DNA from: Perkinsela sp. pyNocScin1
Lineage: Eukaryota > Euglenozoa > Kinetoplastea > Prokinetoplastida > Perkinselidae
Reading direction: 5' to 3'
DNA: 64,000 nt
Assembly: GCA_964019655.1 (NCBI GenBank)
Contig: CAXHTR010000002.1
Location: 124,001 to 188,000 of the forward strand
Shown here piece by piece: positions 1 through 9,246 of this stretch. The translations under genes were made by a program, and so were the position numbers. A model generated the notes under the pieces. That model made no database searches. It had not been told where the DNA came from and saw nothing but the letters and a program-made list of their open reading frames with translations. Numbering within the stretch: the first letter of the stretch is position 1; each line of letters starts with the position of its first letter.

Positions 1-2
1 TC

Positions 3-98
3 CTTCACCTGCTCAAGCGGAGCGGTTTCGATGTGCCAAGTGCTCTGCAGCAGAGCTTTCAGGAAGCATGGAGCAAATGCACAGTTTCTTGTAAATAA
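3..98 (+). CDS. 3' end of a gene cut by the window edge
   Basis: The first 96 bases stay open in the third frame to a TAA at 96-98 and read like a protein C-terminus (helical, with F-D-V-P-S-A-L-Q-Q-S-F). A second frame is also open to a TAA at 92-94, so the frame choice is tentative. The next gene starts about 110 bp downstream on the same strand after a pyrimidine-rich stretch (118-160). No family can be assigned from so little sequence. Confidence 0.35.
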   Translation, partial: LHLLKRSGFDVPSALQQSFQEAWSKCTVSCK

Positions 99-206
99 TA
101 CGCAGATGTGCCCTTCGCTTTGCTTTTTGCAATTTCTACCCTCTGCCTCACTTTCGTCTTTTACACGACTCTATGGCACTGAATTGAGACTGAACACATT
201 TTGGAG

Positions 207-2567
207 ATGTCAATCCTTTCTCGAAAAAATCGGGTACTCGTCAAAATAAGCCCGCCTGCCTGTTTTCTTCCGCAGCCTTTCATAGGCGCACAGCAACAAT
301 GCATGGCATTTCGAACTGGGATCCGCACACTCTGCACACAACAGCCGCTAGTGACTCTGGACACAATACGAGAAATGAAGAAGACATTCTTTATGGCGCT
401 CAATAAGTCGCAGGTAGCGGATCTGTGCGTGTTTGCTGAAAATCCACAGGGGCTCCATGAGCTCCCCACAGGCGCGCTCCTCTTCCTGTACAAAGTTTTG
501 TGCAGGCATACTGTGCCACACGGCGATACGCTCATACAGCACATATTTGCGCTCTTTCGATCAAGGCTCGATACTGATCCGAAGAAAATAATTGCGCCGC
601 TGCTGACGCAGAACCACGCTATCTGCATCTATCGCTTCCATGCGAGCTCGGTTGAGCGGAAAGGAATCGACCCGACGTTTACCTTCATCCCCCTTCCCGA
701 GGACCTCGTCGACAGATTGTACAGGCTCGCATACCCAAAGGGAAACATTGCCTTTCAGCTCAAGAGTGGCAGGCCGAGCGACTCTGTGAAACTTTTACTC
801 ACTGTTATAACAAAGCGTGCAGCCGAGCTCGAGCGCATTGATAAGCACCATCAAGAAAACACTGACCCGACACTGTCACTCATTCGCACGATGTGTGCCC
901 TCGGATCAGATATATACGCACTCCTCTTCGAGCAGAGCCTCGCGACAGCGCTCGCAGCTGTGAGTGATCGCGCACCGCTCGAAAAGGCGGGGAAAGTGCT
1001 GTGCAAGGTCATTGTCACTCGGTATCCGACACAAATCGCAAAGTTCCACAACCACGAGCTCTTTGCCGCGATCGCCGGCCTCGGCAAGACGGCTGCGAAC
1101 TCGCAGGCCATGCGACTCTACAAGAACTATTTTCTCACGGTTCTTGAGAAGCGCTACGAAGCAGATGACACCAATGCGCTCATAATGACGCTCTTCAGCG
1201 CCTTTGGCGCCGCGCGGGTCCTCATGCAAATACGGAGCCCAGATTTCGAAGATGTTGCGCACGCGGCGTACCGGTGCTGCATCCGGCATGAAGCCATGCT
1301 AGCCAAGGAAAACTGGGCACAGGTGACGCTGGTGCGAATGATCAGCGTGGCGAAGACGCTTGCCACAAATGAAGTCCTTGCGATTACAATGAAGATCCTC
1401 AGCCTCCCCTCCGTCCTCGAGATCATTCGGCGCGAGTGCGACACACCACTGGTCCTCGCACTCACAGACCTCGTCGTCGCTCAAGTTTTCTCCAAGAAAA
1501 GCACGAGCGCTGAAGCAATCAGAGGTGCGCTCATATACCGCCTTCGCGACCTCACGCAGCCCGATCAGCGTGTGAAGCATGCGCCGGAGGCCCTCTGTGC
1601 CATTCTCAACATGGTGATGCGGAGCGAATCACCGTCCAGGCATGCCGCAGCGTGGAAAAGGGCCCGGGACATGCTTCTTGCCGAAGAAGATAGCTACTTT
1701 CATGCGCTTTCGCAACCGCTGCTCACGAGCCTCGTGACCTTTGCTAGCTATGACGTGCAGATAGAGACGTCGCCAGCGAGCGCAGCGCTCTGGGCCAAGC
1801 TCGCCATGGTCGTCACGCAGCGACAGCGCTCGAGCCGGCTCGCGCTTCAGAACATTGCGTTCATGTACGGCGTAGCGGCGAAGGAAATTCGAGCAGACCG
1901 CGCAGCTCTTCGCACGGCGCTTCTCGTGGCGATCATCATGCGACTCCGCGCTTTTGTTTCCGAAGCCGAATGGAACCAATTTGGCGCAGATTTTGTCGAT
2001 GTTCCATTCTTCAAGCTGACTGGTGCGCGAAGTGCGCTCCTGCGCTTTTTACTTGCCCTTTCAAAGGTTATAGAGAAAGGCACGTCGGCCATAACGCCGC
2101 GAGAGCTTCAGATGACAGTGCTCAGCATGCAATTTAGTCGTCGAGCGGTCCACCGGAGCTTTGCGCTGCACATGGGCAGTGAAGTCGAAGTGCAATCTTC
2201 TGCAGATCTCGTGGACACCGCTTTCGGCATTTCAGATGACAAGAAACGGTGCATGTACGCCAGCGACGTGGATAGCTACGATGCGATCAACCGCAAGCTG
2301 CGGCCCTCGACAAAGGACTGGTGCAAGTACGTCACATCGTATGGTCTCATCATGCAGGCGAAGGCACCGCTCGCGCGCTGCCTGAAAACGTGCGGCGAGG
2401 ATAGAGTCATTCTGCAGTTCGCTTTCAAAAAGATTTGGGAGGACAGAGCCTTTCTGCTGTACACTGCGAGTGCTGAGCGATGCGAAGGCATTCGGCAGGC
2501 GCTGCAGGCCATGGGCAAGCACTGGGCGCCACAACTTTGGGACTACATTGCATCTGGGAACCGTTAG
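207..2567 (+). CDS. Large helical protein of unknown function (786 aa), possibly mitochondrial
   Basis: I do not recognise this protein. The first in-frame ATG is at 207; an upstream TTG in the same frame is unlikely to be used. The first 50 residues are rich in Arg, Ser and hydrophobics with almost no acid (M-S-I-L-S-R-K-N-R...), as expected of a mitochondrial presequence. The rest is almost entirely predicted alpha-helical, with many Leu/Ala and alternating Arg/Glu, like the helical-repeat (HEAT or PPR-like) mitochondrial RNA proteins abundant in kinetoplastids. No catalytic motif, transmembrane span or zinc motif is visible. Only 73 bp separate it from the first LRR gene on the same strand. 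A role in mitochondrial RNA processing or ribosome assembly is a guess from composition only. Confidence 0.75.
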   Translation: MSILSRKNRVLVKISPPACFLPQPFIGAQQQCMAFRTGIRTLCTQQPLVTLDTIREMKKTFFMALNKSQVADLCVFAENPQGLHELPTGALLFLYKVLCRHTVPHGDTLIQHIFALFRSRLDTDPKKIIAPLLTQNHAICIYRFHASSVERKGIDPTFTFIPLPEDLVDRLYRLAYPKGNIAFQLKSGRPSDSVKLLLTVITKRAAELERIDKHHQENTDPTLSLIRTMCALGSDIYALLFEQSLATALAAVSDRAPLEKAGKVLCKVIVTRYPTQIAKFHNHELFAAIAGLGKTAANSQAMRLYKNYFLTVLEKRYEADDTNALIMTLFSAFGAARVLMQIRSPDFEDVAHAAYRCCIRHEAMLAKENWAQVTLVRMISVAKTLATNEVLAITMKILSLPSVLEIIRRECDTPLVLALTDLVVAQVFSKKSTSAEAIRGALIYRLRDLTQPDQRVKHAPEALCAILNMVMRSESPSRHAAAWKRARDMLLAEEDSYFHALSQPLLTSLVTFASYDVQIETSPASAALWAKLAMVVTQRQRSSRLALQNIAFMYGVAAKEIRADRAALRTALLVAIIMRLRAFVSEAEWNQFGADFVDVPFFKLTGARSALLRFLLALSKVIEKGTSAITPRELQMTVLSMQFSRRAVHRSFALHMGSEVEVQSSADLVDTAFGISDDKKRCMYASDVDSYDAINRKLRPSTKDWCKYVTSYGLIMQAKAPLARCLKTCGEDRVILQFAFKKIWEDRAFLLYTASAERCEGIRQALQAMGKHWAPQLWDYIASGNR

Positions 2568-2640
2568 GTGTCGTTTCGTTCCTTTCTATCGAGAAATTTG
2601 CTTCGTTTTTCATATTCGAACTCGGCAAAGTTTAATTTGT

Positions 2641-3564
2641 ATGAATACTATGCTAGCTGTTGTCTCTCTCTATGCAATGGATCCAGGCTTGGGTCGTTTC
2701 AACAAGGGTGAACTGTCTATGCAGTCAACTATGGAGGTTCTCATTGAGGGCATACTGCAGAAGGATAAAATGCGATTTTATGAAAAAGATGGCGAAACTT
2801 TCAAAGACTGCTGTGACTGGAATGGAATCACTTGCAACAGTGATCGTACCGCTATCACAAGCATCGCCTGGGACTGGCTCGATATAGACAATGGCTCGAT
2901 CAACCTGGAGTTCCTACCCGCTAGTCTGTATTATCTTGAAATTTGCCAATGTGGCGTTGAAGGCACACTCAACACAAGCAATCTGCCAGAATCGCTCGTC
3001 AAGCTTGATGTGAATGGGAATGATTTCATGGGAGCCGTCGATATGACTGCACTACCTCCGCAGCTTCAGATCATCAACATTTCGAAATGCCGGTTTGACG
3101 GGTCGCTGCAGCTCGAAGCGCTTCCAAGCTCGCTTCAGCGACTAAACGCCTCAGGGAATGCTTTTGAAGGGACAATATGCTTAACAAAGCTCCCTGCAGC
3201 CGCGCAAAGCTATAATTTTGCGCGCAATAAGCTCGAGGGTTCAGTCGACCTTTCACGATTGCCAGCTGGTATGAAATGGCTCGTTCTTGCGAGCAATAAG
3301 CTGAGCGGTGGAATCAGCATAGATGCCCTACCGAGCGGCATGGAGGCACTTGATGTTTCAAAGAACAATTTTTCGGGGACGCTGAAGATTGCGAATGTGC
3401 CAATGTCGATGGTGTCCATCCAAACGCAGCGTAATGCGTTTGAGCCTGTCGCTTGCATCGATCTTGGGTCATGGCGGAACACTCTTGCCATGGACGCACG
3501 CATAGCGATAATTGTGAATACAGAAGGCTCTGAAGTCCACTACGATAACATCAAACGGTTTTAG
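2641..3564 (+). CDS. LRR family protein, cysteine-capped (307 aa)
   Basis: First member of cluster A. The frame is open further upstream through a GTG inside the preceding gene; the ATG at 2641 is chosen because it gives the family-typical start M-N-T-M-L-A-V-V-S-L-Y-A then D-P-G-L-G-R-F. Next come the N-cap (F-K-D-C-C-D-W-N-G-I-T-C, retaining the Cys pair around W-x-G-I), about eight 23-residue LRRs of the form N-x-F-x-G-x-x-D-L-x-x-L-P, and a C-terminal segment with V-N-T-E-G-S-E-V. There is no terminal membrane span. By family logic it is a soluble protein entering the secretory route and binding proteins through the LRR concave face; its ligand is unknown. Confidence 0.85.
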   Translation: MNTMLAVVSLYAMDPGLGRFNKGELSMQSTMEVLIEGILQKDKMRFYEKDGETFKDCCDWNGITCNSDRTAITSIAWDWLDIDNGSINLEFLPASLYYLEICQCGVEGTLNTSNLPESLVKLDVNGNDFMGAVDMTALPPQLQIINISKCRFDGSLQLEALPSSLQRLNASGNAFEGTICLTKLPAAAQSYNFARNKLEGSVDLSRLPAGMKWLVLASNKLSGGISIDALPSGMEALDVSKNNFSGTLKIANVPMSMVSIQTQRNAFEPVACIDLGSWRNTLAMDARIAIIVNTEGSEVHYDNIKRF

Positions 3565-3669
3565 CTCCAATAGAATAATAGCTGCACTTGATACTTTATT
3601 TCAGACGGTACAAAGGATAAGTCGATCTGGCGCTATAAGCATTTCGATCATCATTTTTTTCATGTAGTC

Positions 3670-4237
3670 ATGTTATCGAGTGCATATTTCCTCGCGACGG
3701 CATCTGTAGAGTTTCCGCCCGCCTCTGTTGCAGCGAAGCAAAATCTACTGATGCGTCAATTTTACGCCAGTTTTGGAGAAGATTCCCTGCTCACATGGTG
3801 ATCCATCCAGAGACGTTTGTGCGCAGAACCCAGCGTGGTCTGGCCTGAAATGTACGAATGGCGTGCTGGTTGCCATCTTTTACACGTCCAAAGTCTTTGG
3901 CGATGTGCAGATGACCTACGCCCCGCCAACGATTCGTAGCCTGACGCTCACTCGCTGTTCACAGTACTTTGCTATCGATACACGAATGCTTCCGCGTGAT
4001 GCGCGTAAAATCGCGTTAAGCCACAACCACATTTAGGGCAGGCTAGATCTGACGACCCTTCCTGCTAACCTCGAGCTTCTCTATGTGCGACAGAACGACA
4101 TAAGCGGGGCAGTGCATATGATGGACCTTCCAGACTCACTCACTGTTATAGACATTTCAAACAATCCTATCAAGCAGCCGCTTCTGAACGTTCCATTGGG
4201 AGTAGCACTGCACCACGTGCGCATGGAACGAAGATAG
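3670..4237 (+). pseudogene. Broken LRR gene, short subfamily (frameshift plus stop)
   Basis: The 5' part starts at ATG 3670 with a hydrophobic leader (M-L-S-S-A-Y-F-L-A-T-A) and then M-R-Q-F-Y-A-S-F-G-E, matching M-M-R-F-Y-A-A-F-S-E in the intact gene at 10666-11364. That frame stops near 3800, while the match continues in another frame (W-S-G-L-K-C-T-N-G-V, then Y-A-P-P-T-I and I-D-T-R-M-L-P-R-D). A TAG at 4034-4036 interrupts that frame, after which the LRR sequence (G-R-L-D-L-T-T-L-P-A-N-L) continues to a TAG at 4235-4237. One frameshift and one nonsense codon therefore separate it from its intact relatives at 10666 and 39170. Confidence 0.8.
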
Positions 4238-4510
4238 GTAGCATTCATCCTATCGCTCGCAAACCTCTCGAGCTTAAATAGTTTTTAAACAGAAGACATG
4301 CGATGATGGGATAAGCCTGCTTCAAGACTCTTTCATGTGAGGAGTGAACGCTGTAGGTTGGCTTTTGAAGATTCCTGCTAGCTTTTAATCTTTGGCTCCT
4401 TTCGACATGAGCTCATTTAGATAGATTATGGGTTCTATTCAGGCTCATCCGATGAGTAAACTGTTTGGTGATTAAATCAAAGTAGCCTATTTCTCCATTA
4501 CACCCGTAGC

Positions 4511-5797
4511 ATGCTTATTTTTGCTGCCGCGGACGCGAATCTGCAGCGCCTCGATCCGACGCTTCTGTCAGATCAGGCACTCCTGGAGATGTTCTTCGAG
4601 AATACCAAGAACAAGAAGGAACTGACTGACGAGCATGGGAACTACACTGAGATGCAAGAATGGTCGTTTCTGAGAATTGACGACAATGAAAAGCCAGTGT
4701 CCATCGGCTACAGCCACGAGGCGGGTCACACGGCCAAAGCGCTTGCGGGCTCTGTGACATTTCGGTTTTTGCCGCCAAGCATCGAAACTGTCGCCCTTCA
4801 ATACAACGAGCTGCATGGGGCATTTCATGCGCGTGAGTTAGGAGTCCAAATGAAGTTTCTCTTCGTATCAGGTAATATGCTGACGGGGAGCGTAGCGATC
4901 GAGGAGCTCCCGCGAAGCCTTGAACATCTCTGGGTTGATAGCAACCGCCTTGAGGGGACGCTGGACCTCACACAGCTACCACCGAACTTCAGCAATGGCA
5001 ACTTTGCCGCAAACTCTTTCTCAGGGATAATCGACTTGACGAAGCTCAATCAAAAACTGGGAACGCTCTTCCTCGATGAGAACAAGCTGACGGGTACTGT
5101 TTGCTTGCAGACCCTTCCAGAAACGCTCAAAGACATTTTCCTTGCAGAGAATCAGCTCGAAGGGTCTCTCGGTCTGACTCGGCTCCCAGCAGGCCTGCGT
5201 GCGCTGCACACCACGACAAACCTTCTTCGTGGGGAAGTTTCCCTCGATGAACTGCCAGCGGAGCTTGAAGAGATCGCCATCGATGCAGGTGCCCTCACGG
5301 GAACAATCACAGTTTCAAAACTTCCAAGAACACTTGTCATTTTGGGCGTCAGTGAGAACAATCTTACGGGTGAGCTCGAATTCTCTGACCTCCCTCGACC
5401 TCTTGAGGAGGTAATGGTTCACACCAACGGTTTTCAAGGGACTGTGCAGCTTGTCGGCCTGCCACCAGGCCTTCGTATTCTAAACCTCGCCACGTGCAAA
5501 TTCTTCGGATCTCTCAATTTTGACAGCCTTCCTGTCACGCTCGAGCAATTAGTCGTCAGAAATAATGATTTTTCAGGTGTTTTGTCTATCGAGGCGCTGC
5601 CACCATCACTCCGGATTCTTGAAGCATCCGACAATCGTTTCTCAGGCAGAATGGATCGGACTCCCATTCGAGGCCTCGGCGTGCTGGACCTATCCAACAA
5701 TCAACTTGAGGGGACATTGTTCATGAAGGGAATCAAGGGGAAGTTTCAGCGCATTGACATCCGTGGAAATCCTGCTTTGCACACCGATATGGAATGA
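4511..5797 (+). CDS. LRR family protein, long (428 aa)
   Basis: The ATG at 4511 gives M-L-I-F-A-A-A-D-A-N-L-Q-R-L-D-P-T-L-L-S-D-Q, the family N-terminus with an exceptionally short hydrophobic stretch. The N-cap W is kept (M-Q-E-W-S-F-L-R-I) but both cap cysteines and the W-x-G pattern are gone. About thirteen 23-residue repeats follow, many with G-T-L-D-L-T-Q-L-P or closely similar cores, making this one of the longest copies in the window. The last repeat ends in I-D-I-R-G-N-P. The final V-D-x-x-G cap is missing, so the C-terminus differs from most members. It lies 273 bp after the broken copy at 3670-4237. Confidence 0.85.
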   Translation: MLIFAAADANLQRLDPTLLSDQALLEMFFENTKNKKELTDEHGNYTEMQEWSFLRIDDNEKPVSIGYSHEAGHTAKALAGSVTFRFLPPSIETVALQYNELHGAFHARELGVQMKFLFVSGNMLTGSVAIEELPRSLEHLWVDSNRLEGTLDLTQLPPNFSNGNFAANSFSGIIDLTKLNQKLGTLFLDENKLTGTVCLQTLPETLKDIFLAENQLEGSLGLTRLPAGLRALHTTTNLLRGEVSLDELPAELEEIAIDAGALTGTITVSKLPRTLVILGVSENNLTGELEFSDLPRPLEEVMVHTNGFQGTVQLVGLPPGLRILNLATCKFFGSLNFDSLPVTLEQLVVRNNDFSGVLSIEALPPSLRILEASDNRFSGRMDRTPIRGLGVLDLSNNQLEGTLFMKGIKGKFQRIDIRGNPALHTDME

Positions 5798-5886
5798 GAA
5801 GCATGGTACGAATGATTATTGGAAAGACATGGTTTCTGCTTTATTGGGCATCATTTCAACATGTTATTTTTGTCTGAAAGCTTGAA

Positions 5887-6849
5887 ATGCAATCACTGAC
5901 AATGCTCCGCACAGCCCTCACTGCAGATACTGGCCTCGGTCGATTCGACCTCTACTCTGTCTCCGATCAGGAGCTCATGGAGCTCCTCGCAGACGGCTTT
6001 GACAAGATCACGCAATGCCAGCTGACAGGGGAAGATGGTGAATACTTGCTCGTCACGTCATGGGACTTTGTGCGATGCAATAGGAAGGGCGACGTTGTCG
6101 AAATGCGGTTTCCAGCGCTTGTCTCGCCCTGGCATAGAGATAACCGTCAGCTACGCTATTCGAAAGCGGGAATTACCGGTGGCATCTTTGAGACCAAGTA
6201 TGTTCCGCGCCAGACCGCGTCTCTCACGATGAAGCAAGCGTCTTTCCATGGCACATTTGACGCAGCAGCGCTCCCTCCGGCACTGCGAGAGCTGACGCTG
6301 TACAAATGTATGCATTTCGAGGGCACGTTTGACTTCACGCAGCTACCGCCAGCGCTTGAGCGGCTAGACATCTCTCATTCGAAGCTTGGTGGGTCAGCTG
6401 ATCTGCGCAAGCTTCCGCCGCAGATTCAATTACTCGGCATTGGGGATTCAAAATTTACTGGTACAGTTGACTTCGCTTCACTGCCGGCGTCGCTCCTCGT
6501 GCTCGTCCTTCGCAGCTGCGATTTCTATGGGACGCTCAGCTTCGAGCAACTCCCACCATGCCTGCAGCAGGTCGATCTTCTGAACAATCGCTTTGAGGGC
6601 AGCGTGTCTCTGACGAACCTCCCAGCTGGCTTGCAGTCACTTGGGCTGGGCTGCAATCGTTTCTCAGGGAGACTAAACACATCAAACCTATCCCCGAGCC
6701 TCGCTAAGCTGCAGATTTACGACAACGACTTTTCAGGGGATCTCGACCTCCGTGGATACCCATATCTAAAACTTCTGCCGCCGAGCACTGGCGTTATGGC
6801 ATGCCCGCGAGCTGCGAAAGACAATGAAAATCTAAATATCATACAGTAG
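5887..6849 (+). CDS. LRR family protein, tandem copy 1 (320 aa)
   Basis: It starts M-Q-S-L-T-M-L-R-T-A-L-T-A-D-T-G-L-G-R-F-D, then S-D-Q-E-L-M-E-L-L-A-D-G-F-D, a cap with W-D-F-V-R-C (only one cap cysteine), a diverged linker with I-F-E-T-K-Y-V-P-R, and about eight LRRs. Its length (320 aa) and the whole N-terminal half match the next gene, 6930-7892, so the two arose by a tandem duplication. After the last repeat the tail is basic and polar instead of the V-D-x-x-G cap. No membrane anchor is seen. A second ATG at codon 6 could also serve as the start. Confidence 0.85.
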   Translation: MQSLTMLRTALTADTGLGRFDLYSVSDQELMELLADGFDKITQCQLTGEDGEYLLVTSWDFVRCNRKGDVVEMRFPALVSPWHRDNRQLRYSKAGITGGIFETKYVPRQTASLTMKQASFHGTFDAAALPPALRELTLYKCMHFEGTFDFTQLPPALERLDISHSKLGGSADLRKLPPQIQLLGIGDSKFTGTVDFASLPASLLVLVLRSCDFYGTLSFEQLPPCLQQVDLLNNRFEGSVSLTNLPAGLQSLGLGCNRFSGRLNTSNLSPSLAKLQIYDNDFSGDLDLRGYPYLKLLPPSTGVMACPRAAKDNENLNIIQ

Positions 6850-6929
6850 CTGAAAATATATCGTGTAGATATGCTTTCCAGCTTGGAATTTCTAATTTTG
6901 CGTAAGTATTATTCATTTCTATTAACACC

Positions 6930-7892
6930 ATGCTCCCACTGATCACCAGCGTAGACCCATCACTAGGTCGCTTTGACCCTTCCCTCATATCTGATCAGCA
7001 GCTCATGGAGCTCCTCGCTGAAGGCTTTGACTCAATGACCCGCGACAGGCTCGCTGCACCACCGGATAAATACAAAGCAGTGGAACTCTGGGACAATCTC
7101 ACATGTGACAATGATGGCAATGTTTTGACCCTCAGCCTTCCGGGTTCCCACGAGGTATACACTGGAGGGTACTACAACTACCGAAGAAGAGCGCCGTACA
7201 CGCTGGCAGGAAGCATCGAGACGAAATACCTCCCGAGAAAGCTAACCCGGCTCAGTATCGGTCAGTGTGATCTTTTCGGAACGTTTGATATGGAGTTTGT
7301 TCCGCCAAGCGTCCAACGCATCACCATCAACACGGTGAATTTCGATGGTACGATCGATTTCACGAAAATGCCCCAAAACCTGAAAAATTGCGACATCTCC
7401 GAGACAAAATTTTCTGGGAGCATGGACTTATCTGCGCTTCCAGGTAGCTTGCACCTCATGTGCGTTACAGACTCCCGCTTTACTGGCTCCATCGATCTTA
7501 CAGCGTTGCCCTCGACACTACAGCACCTCAACTTGAGCAACAACGCGCTCACGGGAACTGTGAACCTTACGAAGCTGCCTAAGGGTATGCTCTCTGTCAA
7601 TCTCCACGACAATGCCTTTGAGGGGTCTCTAAATATTGACCACCTCCCAGAAAGCTTCGAAACGCTGAAAGTCTCGAATAACTCTTTTACGGGGTCTCTG
7701 AGCGTTGCGCATGCTCCGAAGGGCCTGAGGAATCTCATCATATCTGGAAATTATTTCTCAGGAGAAATAGACCTGCAAAACCGCCCAAACCTCGAGGTTG
7801 CTGCACGAGCGAGGTACAGCAGCTACCAGAACAGCAAAGAATCGAACCCCGAGTTGAAGATCATTCCCTACATGTACTACAAGAAAGTGTAG
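6930..7892 (+). CDS. LRR family protein, tandem copy 2 (320 aa)
   Basis: It begins M-L-P-L-I-T-S-V-D-P-S-L-G-R-F-D-P-S-L-I-S-D-Q-Q and has the same length as the upstream neighbour. The shared linker I-E-T-K-Y-L-P-R and the shared order of repeats (C-D-I-S-E-T-K-F-S-G against L-D-I-S-H-S-K-L-G-G) show common descent. The hydrophobic leader is only about seven residues. A TAA lies in frame about 10 codons upstream of the ATG, so a longer classical signal peptide in this exon is excluded. The tail (Y-M-Y-Y-K-K-V) is polar and lacks the usual C-cap. Confidence 0.85.
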   Translation: MLPLITSVDPSLGRFDPSLISDQQLMELLAEGFDSMTRDRLAAPPDKYKAVELWDNLTCDNDGNVLTLSLPGSHEVYTGGYYNYRRRAPYTLAGSIETKYLPRKLTRLSIGQCDLFGTFDMEFVPPSVQRITINTVNFDGTIDFTKMPQNLKNCDISETKFSGSMDLSALPGSLHLMCVTDSRFTGSIDLTALPSTLQHLNLSNNALTGTVNLTKLPKGMLSVNLHDNAFEGSLNIDHLPESFETLKVSNNSFTGSLSVAHAPKGLRNLIISGNYFSGEIDLQNRPNLEVAARARYSSYQNSKESNPELKIIPYMYYKKV

Positions 7893-8025
7893 AGGGCTGT
7901 GGGATTTTGACATTTATTCAGATATAAAATTGAATTCATATGCATACGAGCTATTCATCAAATTCGTGCTGAGAGCTTACAATTCCAATATGAACTAGTT
8001 TCAATTGATATATATTTAATTTCGA

Positions 8026-8877
8026 ATGAACACAGTAGCCATTATCGTGCATGCCGCTGACGGGTCCCTCGCACGAGCTGATGCAATGATGCTTACTGAC
8101 CAGATGCTCATGGAAGCCCTCATCGACCCTGACATACGAACCAATGCGATTTTTCGGTCGAATTTCTTCAAAAACGGAGACTTTACTGACTGCATAGAGT
8201 GGGACGGGGTCGAGGCAGATGCAGACGGTGCCGTTCGGCGTATCATGTGGTACAACAGGCAATGGGTCATTCGTGAACCGAACCTCTCTATGCTGCCGCG
8301 AAATCTTGAGGCGCTCAATATTGGAAAGGAAGACCACTTTCACGCGCTCCGGGGCTCGCTTGATACAGCGGCTCTACCGGCAACGCTCAAGCATTTTCAT
8401 ATTTATACCAACAAGTTTTCGGGGGAAATCGATTTCACAAAGTTACCCAATGCGCTCATCGAGTTCTGCATTCATGAGAACTCGTTCTTAGGTAGTGCAG
8501 ATTTATCCGCACTTCCACCAAAAATAGAGGCCATGAACATTTCCAAGAACCAATTTGATGGCTGTGTGAACCTCGAGGTGCTTCCCACAACCCTGCGCAG
8601 CCTCGACATGTCAAGCAATCGCTTTGTCGGGACAATATGCCTCACGAAGCTCCCGAGAAGCCTCAAGTTCTTGTACCTCAGTGAGAATAGGCTCGATGGG
8701 ACACTTTCGTTCAGCAGCCTCCCCGAGAATTTAGAAGAGGTCTGGCTGGATGATAACCAATTTACGGGGAAACCGTCATTCGAGAACCTGCCAGAGGGAA
8801 TAGCCTATCTCTACGTCAGTGGAAATAAGCTCGATTACATAGACGGGCGAAGCGTTCCTGCGTGTGTTGAGCTTTGA
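8026..8877 (+). CDS. LRR family protein (283 aa)
   Basis: The start M-N-T-V-A-I-I-V-H-A-A-D-G-S-L-A-R-A-D at 8026 is preceded by an A/T-rich leader. The N-cap keeps the fold-defining residues (D-C-I-E-W-D-G-V-E-A-D-A-D-G) with one of the two cysteines. About eight repeats follow, including I-C-L-T-K-L-P-R-S-L and a final Y-V-S-G-N-K-L-D-Y-I-D-G-R-S-V, which may be an abbreviated C-terminal cap. There is no transmembrane segment. It belongs to the same tandem cluster as the genes on either side. Confidence 0.85.
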   Translation: MNTVAIIVHAADGSLARADAMMLTDQMLMEALIDPDIRTNAIFRSNFFKNGDFTDCIEWDGVEADADGAVRRIMWYNRQWVIREPNLSMLPRNLEALNIGKEDHFHALRGSLDTAALPATLKHFHIYTNKFSGEIDFTKLPNALIEFCIHENSFLGSADLSALPPKIEAMNISKNQFDGCVNLEVLPTTLRSLDMSSNRFVGTICLTKLPRSLKFLYLSENRLDGTLSFSSLPENLEEVWLDDNQFTGKPSFENLPEGIAYLYVSGNKLDYIDGRSVPACVEL

Positions 8878-9033
8878 TACGATGTAAATACGACGAGAGA
8901 TGATCATTTCAATGTTTTATTCTCATATACATATGTATGAGATACTTCAGAAAGATACTAGATTGCATTAAAAAGACTTCTTAGTATTCGAGGATAATTT
9001 TTATTCACGCAATTGTGAATATTCGAACGCTAT

Positions 9034-9216
9034 GCCCTTTGCTCACCGCTAACTCTATCCCTCGCTCGTTCCACTCTGGCTAATCCCAGCGATCAAATGT
9101 GCATGGACTTACTCGTGAGCGAGAAACCTGATGAAATCAAAGCGCAATTTCAAGACGATACTGGAGACTTCCTCCGCATTTGTGAGTGGAGCTGCCTCGC
9201 CTGCTATGCGCATAAT
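9034..9216 (+). pseudogene. Remnant of an LRR N-terminal cap, in frame with the next gene
   Basis: The frame of 9034-9216 reads L-T-L-S-L-A-R-S-T-L-A-N-P-S-D-Q-M-C-M-D-L-L-V, then F-Q-D-D-T-G-D-F-L-R-I-C-E-W. This is the family N-cap (S-D-Q-x-L-M-E-L-L-V ... G-x-F-x-D-I-x-E-W) without repeats behind it. The usual upstream ATG is out of frame (ATG at 9032 stops after six codons). The frame then runs on without a stop into the complete LRR gene starting at 9247. This looks like a truncated duplicate fused to its neighbour. Confidence 0.7.
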
Positions 9217-9246
9217 ATGGCGTGTCTTTCCAATTTTAGATTGAAA

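Noticed and set aside
161-628. Minus-strand ORF of 155 codons
   Set aside because: Antisense of the large gene at 207-2567; composition is typical of a shadow frame, rich in Ser, Cys and Arg.
6890-6960. GTAAGT at 6902 and a later AG as a short intron joining a longer signal peptide to the LRR gene at 6930
   Set aside because: The upstream frame is not family-like, and no other member shows the same arrangement.
7262-7741. Minus-strand ORF of 159 codons
   Set aside because: Antisense of LRR repeats at 6930-7892. The regular repeat coding keeps the opposite frame open.
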